Assembly: GCA_001953115.1 (NCBI GenBank)
Contig: LSSL01004570.1
Span: 1 to 10,730, forward strand
DNA length: 10,730 nucleotides
Direction of reading: 5' to 3'
DNA from: Smittium mucronatum
Taxonomy: Eukaryota > Kickxellomycota > Harpellomycetes > Harpellales > Legeriomycetaceae
The notes below the pieces were generated by a model. That model worked only from the letters and a program-made list of their open reading frames with translations. It was not told the origin of the DNA and ran no database searches. Positions 1-9,174 of this stretch are shown here, piece by piece. Numbering within the stretch: position 1 is the stretch's first letter; each line of letters opens with the position of its first letter. Made by a program: the position numbers and the translations under genes.

Positions 1-589
1 ATTAACGCATTGAAACATTAAAACTATTATCCGTTTAAGTCATTTATTGAACTAATATTAAATTTATACGCAAACGAAAAAGAATCTATCAATAAATCAA
101 TGAGCCATCAATCAATGAAATAATTAAAGATTCATTTTTTAACTAAATATAATTGTGGAAGAAATAAATTAGCTGACCCAAAACATAATTTCATAAAAAG
201 TAAAAAATTAAATTAAATCAAGTATATATTCCATTGTTATTAATCAGATTTTTTTAAATAGCTCTATATGAGAATCATCAATAAAGTTCTTAAGGAATGT
301 GAAATTTTCTTTTTTTCATTTTTATAGTTATAAGTAGTTTTTATTGCTTGAATAAGGAGCTTTTTTGATTAGATGCAATGTCTATTTAATTTCATCTGTA
401 ACTTATTAGAAATAAAAATTGCGAAAGAATGCTTATATGAACTATTAATCAAATTAATAAACGTATTTGATATTAGCATATGAATTCAATTATTTTGCGA
501 AAACATTGATTTTTAAAAACTTTGAAACATGAAAAGAATAAGGGGGTCTAAGTGTATGTATTATTTCAAAAACAAACTGAAATTTCACA
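1..589. other. Gene-free sequence beyond the end of copia pol
   Basis: No gene or RNA can be supported here. It lies on the 3' side of the minus-strand copia relic, where a polypurine tract and 3' LTR are expected, but no LTR ends or clear tract could be identified. Short plus-strand open stretches at about 40-123 and 373-462 have fair splice-like borders. They are not believed, because neighbouring pieces of the same kind turn out to be antisense to the retroelement. Confidence 0.5.
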
Positions 590-619
590 TTATATGTTGC
601 AGATTATACCTTTTCCAGG

Positions 620-1075
620 ATTCTAGCTATGCGAGTCAAATTTCAATTGCTGCTCTCGGAGCTTTGATTGAAATTCCAGATTATGCATTAATGATTTGTT
701 ATAATATTGAAGAAATCAATACAATTTTTCAAAGAATATTATCGTAGTTTTTTCTAATTGGGTTTTATTAAACTTTGTAAATTTCTATTATTAACTTTTT
801 TTAATTATAATTATTTAAAAGTTTCTTATATATCCGTTTAATGTAATTTAAAAAATAAGCTAAATAAACTGTAAATGTATTCTAATAGAGGATTTGACAT
901 AAGATTATAAAAGTCTTCATTAGTATAAAAAAATTTGTTTCATCGATTCCTTTCTGCGCATAGTTTTTCTTTTTATAACATCTATTTTTGATCATTTAAA
1001 CAATGAAACAATGTATTATTATGTCTTATCTAAACCAAATACCTATAATTCCTTTTAATCTGTAAATCTTATGAG
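620..1075 (-). pseudogene. Copia RNase H and pol C-terminus, decayed
   Basis: This is a relic of the RNase H domain that removes RNA from RNA:DNA hybrids during reverse transcription. Minus-strand motifs in order: KIYRLKGIIGIWFR (1070-1029), fitting RILRYLKGTxxYGIxF; RRKESMKQIFLY (958-923), fitting DRKSTSGYxFxL; LLEYIYSLF, with LEYI at 885-874, fitting STEAEYIALS; KNCIDFFNII (729-700), fitting TKHIDIRYHFI; and CIIWNFNQSSESSN-stop-NLTR (687-631), fitting the end motif GxIxLxxxxSEDQxADILTK. The last match is the most informative because it marks the C-terminus of copia pol. The 72-codon plus-strand frame at 529-747 lies opposite this stretch. Confidence 0.55.
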
Positions 1076-1297
1076 ATCAACAATTTTCACTTTCAAAAAA
1101 ACTTTAATGCAAGAAAAATATTAAAACTGTTTGCTTTAGGATCATGTTACAAAGAAACTAGTATAATCGGGATTTGAACGATATAATTGGGTGATCTGCC
1201 AAACTTATCATATTTTTTTATTGAAAGTTAAAATTTTTTATTGTTTTAACTTTTGTACTAAATAATTTATTTTAATTGACTTTTAGGTCGATGTTTA

Positions 1298-1345
1298 AAG
1301 AAATTGGGAGAGATTTTTGATGTATTTAAAAACCATCACTCCATT
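1298..1345 (-). pseudogene. Copia RT-RNase H linker segment
   Basis: The minus-strand peptide NGVMVFKYIKNLSQFL (16 codons, uninterrupted) matches the conserved copia block of the type dGixlxQxKYIxxLLxxF, found just after the reverse transcriptase. It lies about 33 residues after the KDxGxxxHFLG-like block, slightly farther than usual. The plus strand here looks like an internal exon with good splice borders (1287-1383); that reading is treated as antisense coincidence. Confidence 0.5.
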
Positions 1346-1434
1346 AATATATTATACAGCAATGATCATAAAAATCGTGAAAGGTATTAATAAAAAAACT
1401 TTATAGGTTTTTTAGTTATTTTTGTGTGTGCTAT

Positions 1435-1910
1435 TAAATTAAAAATTGTGCCTAAACTTACAGTCTTTATTATAAATTTTTATGGGGTGGTTTTTATTAA
1501 ATTTTATTTTCTCATTATTTGGATCCAAGTTATAAGCAATATATACATAGAAAAGTTATTATGGCCTTTTTTTATTATTAAGATGTAAAGGGGACATCTC
1601 ATAAAGTTTGGCTGGTTTCATTCCCGTTCTACATTGTTTCCGTGACACTTTCGTCGAATATGGTGAAAATTACAGATATCATTAGAATATCCATTTGTAT
1701 AACTTTCTTCAAACCATATAAACTTTTGGATAATAATTTTCCGTTGTTAGTAGAAGGATGAATTAGAAGTTTTCTTCAGCTCAATCTTTACTTCTTAAAC
1801 TGCTACGTTTCCTTTAAGATTCGTAATATAGACCTATTTTTTAGTGAGATGAACAGATGACTCTATTTCTTATTAATAACCAAAAAATAGAGGTAGTTAG
1901 ATCATCGTTT
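1435..1910 (-). pseudogene. Copia reverse transcriptase, decayed
   Basis: This is a relic of the RVT_2-type reverse transcriptase. Minus-strand motifs in order: DDLTTSIFWLL (1906-1874), in the place of the catalytic DVKTAFLxGxL block; VYITNLKGNVAV (1833-1798), matching the VYMxQPxGFV block; LLSKSLYGLK (1736-1707), a near-perfect copy of the copia signature KSLYGLKQ; LFYV-YIAYNL (from about 1555 downward), matching YVDDxLIAxN but with the two Asp residues missing; and NKDCKFRHNF (1471-1442), matching MKDLGxLxHFLG. The distance from SLYGLK to YV is about 53 residues, near the family norm of about 45. Reading needs frameshifts between the blocks. Loss of the catalytic DD means a dead enzyme. Confidence 0.68.
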
Positions 1911-2340
1911 TTTCTGGCTTTAATGTATGAATGTTTTTTTATTTATATCATTTTTCAATTTTTTATGTTTGGGTTGTATTAAAATGATTTTAGAACCAGT
2001 ATATATTACTATTATTTGTTTTTAATCCAGATTTATAATGTTTTTTCATATTATAGCATTTTTTTTCTGTTTTTTCCTAAGTCGTATAAAACTGATAATT
2101 TTCGTTAAGTTTCTGAAATTGAGTTATCTTTTTTTATTTATTTTTTAAATTTTTAGTTTAAATATCAAAATTAAAAGTAACAACAAATAAAAATATATCT
2201 ATCAATTAATAATAGTTTTTTTTTTATTTATAGTATATGATAATTATTTAAAACGATTTTAGAATAATATATTTTGGAATTAAGGAATAATATTATAAGA
2301 TAGCTTCATTAATATTATAATCTAAATAAATTACAAAAAG

Positions 2341-2376
2341 AGGAAATTAAAGTACTCCAAAGCTTAGAAAATTTTT
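2341..2376 (-). pseudogene. Copia post-integrase FGC motif, decayed
   Basis: The minus-strand peptide KNFLSFGVL-stop-FP matches the conserved FLKxFGCLCFP-type block that follows the integrase core in copia polyproteins. It lies about 100 residues after the second integrase Asp (near 2659), close to the usual spacing. The Cys is replaced by Val and a stop codon replaces the residue before FP. The motif alone would be weak; its position between the integrase and RT relics supports it. Confidence 0.45.
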
Positions 2377-2509
2377 CAAAATAAAATCAATTTTGGTCCA
2401 ACTGCTAAATTACCTAGTTTAAAATACTGAAATTTTCTAACATAAAAAAATCCACCTTTGTTTCTACAAGTAGTGATATTAATGAGGCTACATGCAAGTA
2501 AAATTAATT

Positions 2510-2990
2510 CTAGTTTTTAGAGAAAATCAATTCGATAAAAAATTTATGGCTTATTTAGAGCCTATATCTCATGTGAATATCAAAAATAACATTCAATATA
2601 AACGTGTTATTGACATAATTTGTCTTTATAATGGTTTTTATAAGAGGCTGAGAATCATCTGACTGTATAATTTTGATCTTGTGCACAAAAATCAACTATA
2701 GTATGATAAATCATTGGTTTTTCGTGTTCAGGATGGTCCTCGTCTTGAAGCTAGTTTCTCCAATTTAACTGCAAGCTGTATTCAATACTCTAAATCTTAG
2801 TATTATTTTAATCATAAAGTACATTAAGTAAGCTCTAAAAATACAGCAATATATTTTTTACAGATAATTTGCGATCATTGCGGATAATAAATCAACTAGT
2901 AAAAAAAATTGAATTTAAAATCAATAAAATATCTTTATTTTATAAAATAAAATTTCGGGGCGTAATGGTTTTCATTTTAATAAATATTTT
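2510..2990 (-). pseudogene. Copia integrase core, decayed
   Basis: This is a relic of the rve-type (DDE) integrase that inserts retrotransposon cDNA. Reading the minus strand, a KPLRP peptide (2968-2954) sits where copia integrases have the GP after the first catalytic Asp. Next, IANYL-stop-KIYCCI (2875-2840) matches the family pattern IDDYSRKxYVYI, with the DD changed to AN. KIKIIQSDDS (2680-2651) matches the KIKxLRSDNG motif holding the second catalytic Asp. The frame then stays open for 46 codons (2695-2558), ending in a DIHMRYRL stretch that fits the THEQNGLAERKHR motif, and continues past a stop with ISHKFFIEL. The gap between the second and third of these motifs is about 25 residues longer than usual. 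A plus-strand open frame over 2492-2662 is its antisense shadow. Confidence 0.62.
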
Positions 2991-3619
2991 TGAAAAACGT
3001 AAAATTAATTTGCAATATTAGATAGTCATACTAAATTTTAATAGACTTAAAAAAATATAAAGATTAACAAAAAATGACTAGTTGGTTTGATATTAATAAG
3101 ATAATTCTGAAATATTTTTAATTTGATTTATATTTTAATGATATTATAATGAATATGATTATTATTGTATTTAGAGTTAATTTATCCAAAAATATTAATT
3201 AAGAATAATGTAAACTTGAAAATAATTTCAATTTAACATATATTAAAGAAACTTATTAATTATTGCCTGATTTATTATAATAAAGATTAAAAAATAAATA
3301 ATTATATTGTATAGGTGATATAAATATGTATTTTGATAAACTTCTATTCTAAATTAACATATTTGATTAGAGTTAAGGATAAATAAAATAATTATTTATG
3401 TATTAATATACTACTGAGATAAAAATAACAAATCTAATTAGTGGTATAAATGCGATTGTTTTCTTTTGATTTAAAATGATACTATTACAATTTAATAAAT
3501 TTTGGTTTGATTGAGCTCTACATAAATATTAATTGAGAGATAAAAAATAATGATATTTGATGACTAATTAAATTTAAATTTAAGAATTAAGATTACATAC
3601 ATAATATTAATTTAAACTA
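2991..3619. other. AT-rich gene-free spacer
   Basis: The sequence becomes markedly more AT-rich near 2890-3000 and stays so. There is no open frame, RNA gene or obvious repeat. The copia pre-integrase zinc finger, protease and gag of the left relic would map here or beyond, but the composition is too biased for motifs to be recognised by eye. Confidence 0.5.
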
Positions 3620-3894
3620 TATTGGTGGTGGATTTGTGGAATATTTGGTTTAATATTCGTTTCAAAATATTTTTGTGGTATATTCGACATTAAAATATAA
3701 AAAACATAATTTGAAGTGTGTTACAATTACGTTTTGCAAATAACTATTTAAAGGGTTATATGAGATGGATTTATGGATTATTTAAGCAATATTATTATAA
3801 ATCTCATTTGTTTTAGATTTAGGTAATAACCGAAATAAATCTCATTTGAATTGGATTTTTGGTGGATTTGACATGGTATTATTTTAAGGCTATT
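3620..3894 (+). repeat. Degenerate left flank of the minisatellite
   Basis: Scattered units of the neighbouring minisatellite appear in ordinary AT-rich sequence, for example TGGTGGTGGATTTGTGG near 3624-3640, GATGGATTTATGGATT near 3765-3780 and TTGGATTTTTGGTGGATTT near 3851-3869. A short direct repeat, AAATCTCATTTG, occurs twice about 40 bp apart (about 3798 and 3838). Gradual loss of register toward the edge is what unequal exchange in a tandem array tends to leave. Confidence 0.6.
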
Positions 3895-4745
3895 TTGAGA
3901 TGGATTTGTGGTGGATTTTTGGTATTGAGGTGGATTATTGGTCTTGTGGTTGACTATTGGATTTGTGGTGGATATTTTTTATATGTGGTGGATTTTTAAT
4001 AAGGTGTTGGATTTATAAATTATTGGTGGATTTTTGGATTATTGGTGGTATTTTAATATAGTGTTGGATTTTTAAATTATTGGTGGATTTTTGGATTTTT
4101 GGTGGTTTTTTAGATTTTTGGTGGATTTTTGGTTTTGTGGTAATTTTATGAATTTGTGGTGTATTATTTTATTTGTGTTGGATTTTTGGATTTGTGGTGG
4201 ATTTTGTGTATTGTGGTGGATTTTTGGATTTGTGGTGGATTTTTGGATTTGTAGTGGATTTTTGGATTTATGGTAGATTTTTTTTATTTGTGGTGGATTT
4301 TTGGTATTGTGGTGGATTTTGTGTATTGTGGTATATTTTTGGAATTGTGGTATATTTTTGGTATTGTGGTGGATTTTTGGAATTGTGGTATATTTTTGGT
4401 TTTGTGGTGTATATTGTGTATTTTGGTGGATATTTGGTATTTTGGTGGATTTTAGGTTTTGTGGTGGATTTTTGGTTTTGTGGTGGATTTTGTGTATTGT
4501 GGTGGATTTTTGGATTTGTGATGAATTTTTTTTATTTGTAGTATATTTTTGGATTTGTGGTGGATTTTTTTTATTTGTGGTGGATTTTTGGATTTGTGGT
4601 TGATTTTTGGATTTGTGGTTGATTTTTGGTATTGTGGTGGATTATAGGTATTGTGGTGGATTTTATTTATTTGTGGTGGATTTTTTACATTTGTGGTATA
4701 TTTTTGGTCTTGTGGTGGATTATTGGATTTATATGGATTTTCAAT
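3895..4745 (+). repeat. Minisatellite, about 44 copies of a 19-bp T/G-rich unit
   Basis: The consensus unit on the plus strand is GTGGTGGATTTTTGGATTT, 19 bp with some 20-bp variants carrying an extra T. Common variants end in GGTATT, GGAATT, GGTTTT, TGTGTATT or TTTTATTT, and GGTGG is sometimes GGTAT or GGTTG. Register is kept over long distances: GTGTTGG variants start at 4004, 4061 and 4175, which are 57 and 114 bp apart (3 and 6 units). Units are most regular at about 4180-4735 and more divergent at about 3895-4180. Because 19 is not a multiple of 3 and the unit lacks stops, all three plus frames stay open, giving spurious W/F/G/V-rich frames of 61-122 codons. No coding role is inferred. 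Confidence 0.95.
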
Positions 4746-5864
4746 TTTTGATGGATTAGAGATTTATTTACATTTTATATATCTTTAGTGGATTTATTCA
4801 TTATAAACTGTAAGCCAAATTTTTTTTTCATTTCTAAGAAAAGGAATTATAATATTTTATAGTGGAATTGATAATTACTTCAAAATTTATTTTAATTTTA
4901 AAAGAATTATATTATATAATTTTTAAGTAATAAATATTAAATCATTATAATTATTAACAATTTGATATAGAACATTTATTCCGATATAAATTTTTTATAC
5001 AAATTTTTGACTAAAGTTTGTAATTTACAGTGTGGAAAATTAATAATTTGATAATTTTCTATTGTATTATTTTACTTTATTAATTAATATTTTATTAAAT
5101 TTATAAAAATCTAGTTTATTTAATTTAATCATCTAATATTGAATTATAAGCATGAGCTTCGTGATTTTACATTCTAGTATTTAAAATAGTATAATTTGAC
5201 TATCTTTGAAAATTAAAGAATGTGAATATCATAGGCAAAAATTATATAAATTATCTATCATTTATTTAAAAAAAAATTAAATAGTAAGTTGTATTAAGAA
5301 TTTACAATGAATTTATCTTTCAGGTTTTATTTATATTTCAATAATCATCAGTATATTTGTGATTTCAAGTAGTTAAAAGAAAGGCAATATTAAAATATAT
5401 ATTGTTCATATTTAAATTGATATTGGTTGATTATTGAACTGCTGATTTTTATAAAGTTAAAGATAATGCATATGAGAAAAAATTACTAGTTATTTAAAGA
5501 AAAATTGTATTTATCTTCAAACTTAACTATTAACTGAAATTATATAAGTTAAATTTTATTTTATGGGAATAAAATAGAAAATAATGATTTAAATTTTTTA
5601 AAATATAATATGTTTGAAAAAATATATTTAATAAAGATAAAAATACTTTATTAATTGGATCCTAGATATTATTAATTTATCATATATCATATATCATATT
5701 ATTTTAAATTATTTAGGTAAATGTAAAGAGAAACATCAATGAAACTATTTTATTATACAATTAATAATTTTAATTACAAAAAAATATGTTTTCTAAATAA
5801 AAATTATTTATATTGGACAAAATTTCTAAATATAAAAAAATTAAAATATCCTCAATTTATTTGA
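4746..5864. other. AT-rich gene-free spacer
   Basis: No gene, RNA or long open frame is seen. The only local structure noted is a short tandem repeat of the 7-mer CATATAT (nearly three copies) at about 5681-5699. Confidence 0.5.
5681..5699 (+). repeat. Short CATATAT tandem repeat
   Basis: Nearly three copies of a 7-bp CATATAT unit stand side by side. In sequence this AT-rich, such short repeats arise easily by replication slippage. Confidence 0.7.
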
Positions 5865-6012
5865 AATTTAAAAACTTTTACTCACAATGAGCGCGAATTA
5901 GATATACTACACTCAGATATGTATGTTTTTTATATAGTTAAGCGTCATAGTTATAATTTGTTTGTGATTTCTGGCTATCTTTCATGAAAAATTTATGGAA
6001 ATATATATAGAT
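5865..6012 (+). pseudogene. Copia integrase fragment on the plus strand
   Basis: A 41-codon open stretch (5865-5984) ends in a TGA (5985-5987). It contains ERELDILHSDMYVFY, matching the copia integrase block LLDxxHSDxxGP with the first catalytic Asp kept in HSD. It goes on with SYNLFVISGYLS, then stop, then KIYGNIY in the same frame. This second part fits YFVTFIDDYSRKxYVYF, with the second acidic pair changed to SG and the Arg codon (CGA) probably changed to TGA. A possible SDNG-type remnant (SDSLNLI) lies at 6141-6161, at roughly the right distance but weak. Base composition here is less AT-biased than its surroundings. It lies on the strand opposite to the other two relics, so it is a separate insertion or an inverted piece. 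Confidence 0.55.
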
Positions 6013-6682
6013 AAATATTTTATAATAATTAATATAACTTTGGTATCTTATAAAAAAATTTATTCGAGGTTAAAATTTAAATCAAAACACTTTTAAATCC
6101 TAGCAATTTTGAAATTTAAACAAAAAATAATGAATTTATAAGTGATAGTTTAAATTTAATTTCAAAAAAATAAAAATAAATAAATTTTTAATAGTTTGGA
6201 GATTCGTTCGAATTAGTGTAAATAACAACATTCTATATTTTTTAGATTCGTAAAACCTTATTTAAAAATTTTATTACTAGAAAATTTTTTTAACAATAAA
6301 TTTATTTTATGCTAAATCAAAAAATAATTAAAAATATATAATTAATTATATTTTTATATAATTTAAAATTAATATCTTCAATTTGTAACAATAATCAAAC
6401 AAAAATATTATATCAAACTGAAAAATCCATTTACTCTACTAAATAAAATTTGTAATTTGTAACATTAAACCTAATTATGGGTTTTCCCCCTTTAAAATTT
6501 CCCCATTTTCCAAATTTTAAATGATTTCAAATAGAAAAAGCTAAGCTTTTCATAAATTATTTATTTAGAAGTATGTTTAATTTCTAATTATAAATCATTA
6601 AATTAGTTATATGCCTATGGCTAAAAAATTAATGAAATTTAGTCTTATAAAATATCTCAATATCACAGTAAAAGTTTAAAAA
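6013..6682. other. AT-rich spacer with purine/pyrimidine tracts
   Basis: No gene is seen. At 6479-6512 there is an unusual cluster of C and G in otherwise AT sequence: GGGTTTTCCCCC, then a TTTCCCC run. On the minus strand this includes a polypurine stretch AAAGGGGGAAAA, a shape resembling the polypurine tract beside the 3' LTR of retrotransposons. No LTR was recognised next to it. Confidence 0.4.
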
Positions 6683-6973
6683 GTGTATTTGAAACAAAAA
6701 ATAACTGATATAATTTATCATTTTGGTAATAATTATAACAAAAACATAAAAATAATTTTTATGAAATATTGTCATAATAAAAGTAATTTATTTTTTTACT
6801 TTAGATTTTATGGTAAGAGTTTTGTTAATTTTTTAAATTATCCATTAATATTATTAATATCATTTATTGTAATAATAAAAAATCTTTTAATATTCATATC
6901 CAAATATGAAAAAGAGATTATTATATGTATTGTAGATATAATATTATCTATGAATAAAATTAAAAATCTTTAA
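6683..6973 (+). pseudogene. Unrecognised 96-codon open frame, possible copia remnant
   Basis: The frame opens with GTG at 6683 just after an in-frame TAA; the first ATG is at 6761. The translation is rich in K, N, I, F and Y, as any frame in such AT-rich DNA would be, with a hydrophobic stretch at residues 50-72. By a rough estimate, 96 codons without a stop is unusual for this composition. Residues about 34-50 (SNLFFYFRFYGKSFVNF) resemble the copia post-integrase block NLSYFRVFGCKxFV, and residues 73-80 (SKYEKEII) resemble the KSxKxIFxGY block that follows. This would fit the integrase fragment upstream, but the distance from it is about 130 residues too long. It may be chance, a separate small gene, or a copia piece. 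Function not assigned. Confidence 0.25.
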
Positions 6974-9174
6974 CATTTTCAAATGTTTTATACATTGTAA
7001 CTTGAAAGTAAATTAAATTTTAATAGAGTTATTTCATAAAACACAAATTTAAAATCAATTTTCAAACAACAAAAAAAAAACGATACTTTATAATAAATAA
7101 ATCAAAAGGATCTTTATATTATATATGGTATTATAATTTTGGTTTACTAACAAATAGATACTAATTAATATCGAGTTTAGTAATTTAGATAGTAAAATAT
7201 AACAATTATTTTTAATTATCTGATGATTAACAAAAACCAATCGCTTTTACATTAAATTATCTTTATGGTAAAGTTTTCACATTAAACTATAAATAAAATA
7301 ATCTTTTTTAAAATTATAATTTGTAAAGTTATAAGTTATTAGGTGATATCATATTGAGATAACAGAAAAAAAATTATTAGAAATAATTGATAAAATTTTA
7401 TCTCACGTAAATTTTTCCACTTTAATTAGTTGAATTAAATTCTAATATTATAATAAATAATTATTGTATTATAATTAATTCTGTATTTAAAAGAGGTATA
7501 TGATTTTTTCCCCTATTTTTTTTCAGATATACTACAATTTTAAATTTATTACATCGGATTTAAATCTAAATTTTAATCAGGTAATTTAATGTAGAATAAA
7601 CTTAAAAAAAACCAATTAAATTGAAATATATTTATAGAGAATATAATCATAATTGAGGAGATGGTTTTTTTTCTATAGAATTGTGAATATGTATTATATT
7701 ATAAGAATTTATATACAATTATAGTTTTCAAGATCAATAGAGCACTTAATAAATACTTATTCAAAATTTTTTTATAAATTTTCAATTTTTACTAGCATTA
7801 AATCGTCCAAAATGTTAATATTTCATACTTTTTTATTCAATGTGAGAAATTAATTTTTTCTTCAAATGATTTCCTATTTATATCCTTATTTTTCAAAAAC
7901 TTATTCTTTTCAAACAAATTATTTTAAATTATAAAAAAATCTAAAATCTCCGATCTTATTAAGTGTTTGTAGTTTTGCTTGAATTAACCAGATAATAAAC
8001 TCATATTTTAAATGATAATAAAATAAGTATTTTTAAGACATACTTTTTTTCTTATTGGTACTATGAATATTTCAGGTTTTAATTTAACATAATATTGTAA
8101 GTCCAATTTAAAACCTCTTATATAAGATAATACATTTTAAAATTCTAAATTTAATACATCATTTAAAATAGATAATTTTAAATAATTTAGCACATATCTT
8201 TCTTTGAAAAATAATATTTTCAATGAAAAATTTTAATATATTAAATATATTTTGATAATTTTATCATAGTTATAACTTTCTTCAAAAGTATATTGTAATT
8301 TAGTAATATTTAAAATTGAAACCATTCTAATAAAAAAAATAGATTCGATAATTAACGAAAAATATTGAAATATTGGTTATAATTGATAAATAAATATACA
8401 ATTGATCATAATTTATCGATATATATTTTTATGATTAAATTCGATTTTTAATATCAATTTTCTTTGATATACTAAATTGAAAATATTATTTGAAAATTAT
8501 AAATTGTTCATTTATAATTTTTATTTAATTTATAATTACCATCTCTTTATTGTATATAAAACTTAGTTTATAATAAAGAATGATAATATTTATAATCTGA
8601 TATCAAAAATAATCTAAAATTTATTTACAATTAACTTTTATGTTAAGATAAAAAGGGTTTTTATCCGAAAAAATTATTATTTTAAAATATTCTTAAATTA
8701 AATATAAATATGTAAATTTTTTTCAGTATGATTTTATATAAATTAATAAATATAAAATGATAAAATGATAAAACTTTAATATATATAAATTTAAGGTTAA
8801 TAATTTTTCCAAATTTTTATAATGAAATTATAATTTCACATCATTGTACAAAATTTTAGAACATCAATAGTATTATAATATACTCGTTTTTATAGTTTTT
8901 TACAAATGATATAATAAATAAAATCCTGAATTTAAATTCGATATTTCTATAATTTTCATAAATAAATTAAGTATATACACTAAAATTTAATTATTATTAT
9001 AAAAGATTTGATTGGAATTAGCTATTTTTAAATTTCAATTTAAAAATAAACTCAGCTTACGAAATCATAAGTAATCTTATAAGCTTAATTTAGAGATTTA
9101 TCTTGAAAATAATTTTAAAATTTATGAATTTGTTTAAATAAGAGTAATAAGTGTGTAAATACACTACTTTTTTG
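6974..9174. other. Long AT-rich gene-free stretch
   Basis: No gene, RNA gene, long open frame or clear repeat is recognised on either strand. A second polypyrimidine run, TTTTTTCCCCTATTTTTTTT, is at 7504-7523. A short imperfect direct repeat (TTTTACATTAAATTAT and TTTTCACATTAAACTAT) is near 7245-7291. Downstream parts of the plus-strand copia fragment would be expected here but cannot be seen. Confidence 0.5.

Larger units (their letters stand above)
590..2990 (-). mobile_element. Degenerate Ty1/copia retrotransposon, pol region (integrase-RT-RNase H)
   Basis: This is a decayed LTR-retrotransposon pol gene on the minus strand. Integrase, reverse transcriptase and RNase H motifs follow one another from high to low coordinates. 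Integrase before RT is the Ty1/copia order; Ty3/gypsy elements have it the other way round. Motif spacing is close to that of known copia pol proteins, often somewhat longer. The frame shifts repeatedly and in-frame stops are common, so nothing can be translated intact. Gag and protease would lie above 3000, where the sequence becomes too AT-rich to read. The 3' LTR should lie below about 590 but is not recognisable. No single motif is proof. The ordered series of about ten motifs over 2.3 kb is the evidence. A profile search on frameshift-tolerant translations would settle it. Confidence 0.7.

Noticed and set aside
529..747. 72-codon plus-strand open frame.
   Set aside because: It is antisense to the C-terminal RNase H block of the copia relic. 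One frame of this length is about what chance gives in such a window.
1150..1200. tRNA-like T-arm on the minus strand (GTTCAAATCCCG).
   Set aside because: The flanking bases do not form a T-stem, and no acceptor stem, D-arm or anticodon arm can be folded around it.
1583..1761. Plus-strand open stretch of 58 codons containing FFKPYKLL.
   Set aside because: FFKPYKLL is the antisense of the copia SLYGLKK signature, so the frame is a shadow of the minus-strand reverse transcriptase relic.
373..2800. A plus-strand spliced gene built from exon-like pieces at 373-462, 619-743, 1287-1383, 2521-2605 and 2732-2800, several with good AG/GT borders and partly matching phases, the first two HEAT-repeat-like in appearance.
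   Set aside because: The pieces at 619-743, 1287-1383 and 2521-2605 lie exactly opposite minus-strand copia RNase H, linker and integrase motifs that form a long ordered series. Phases do not join across all exons without invoking weak donors, and the translated pieces match no family I recognise.
4091..4603. Four overlapping W/F/G/V-rich open frames of 61-122 codons.
   Set aside because: They are the 19-bp minisatellite read in three frames. The unit contains no stop codon, so openness carries no coding signal.
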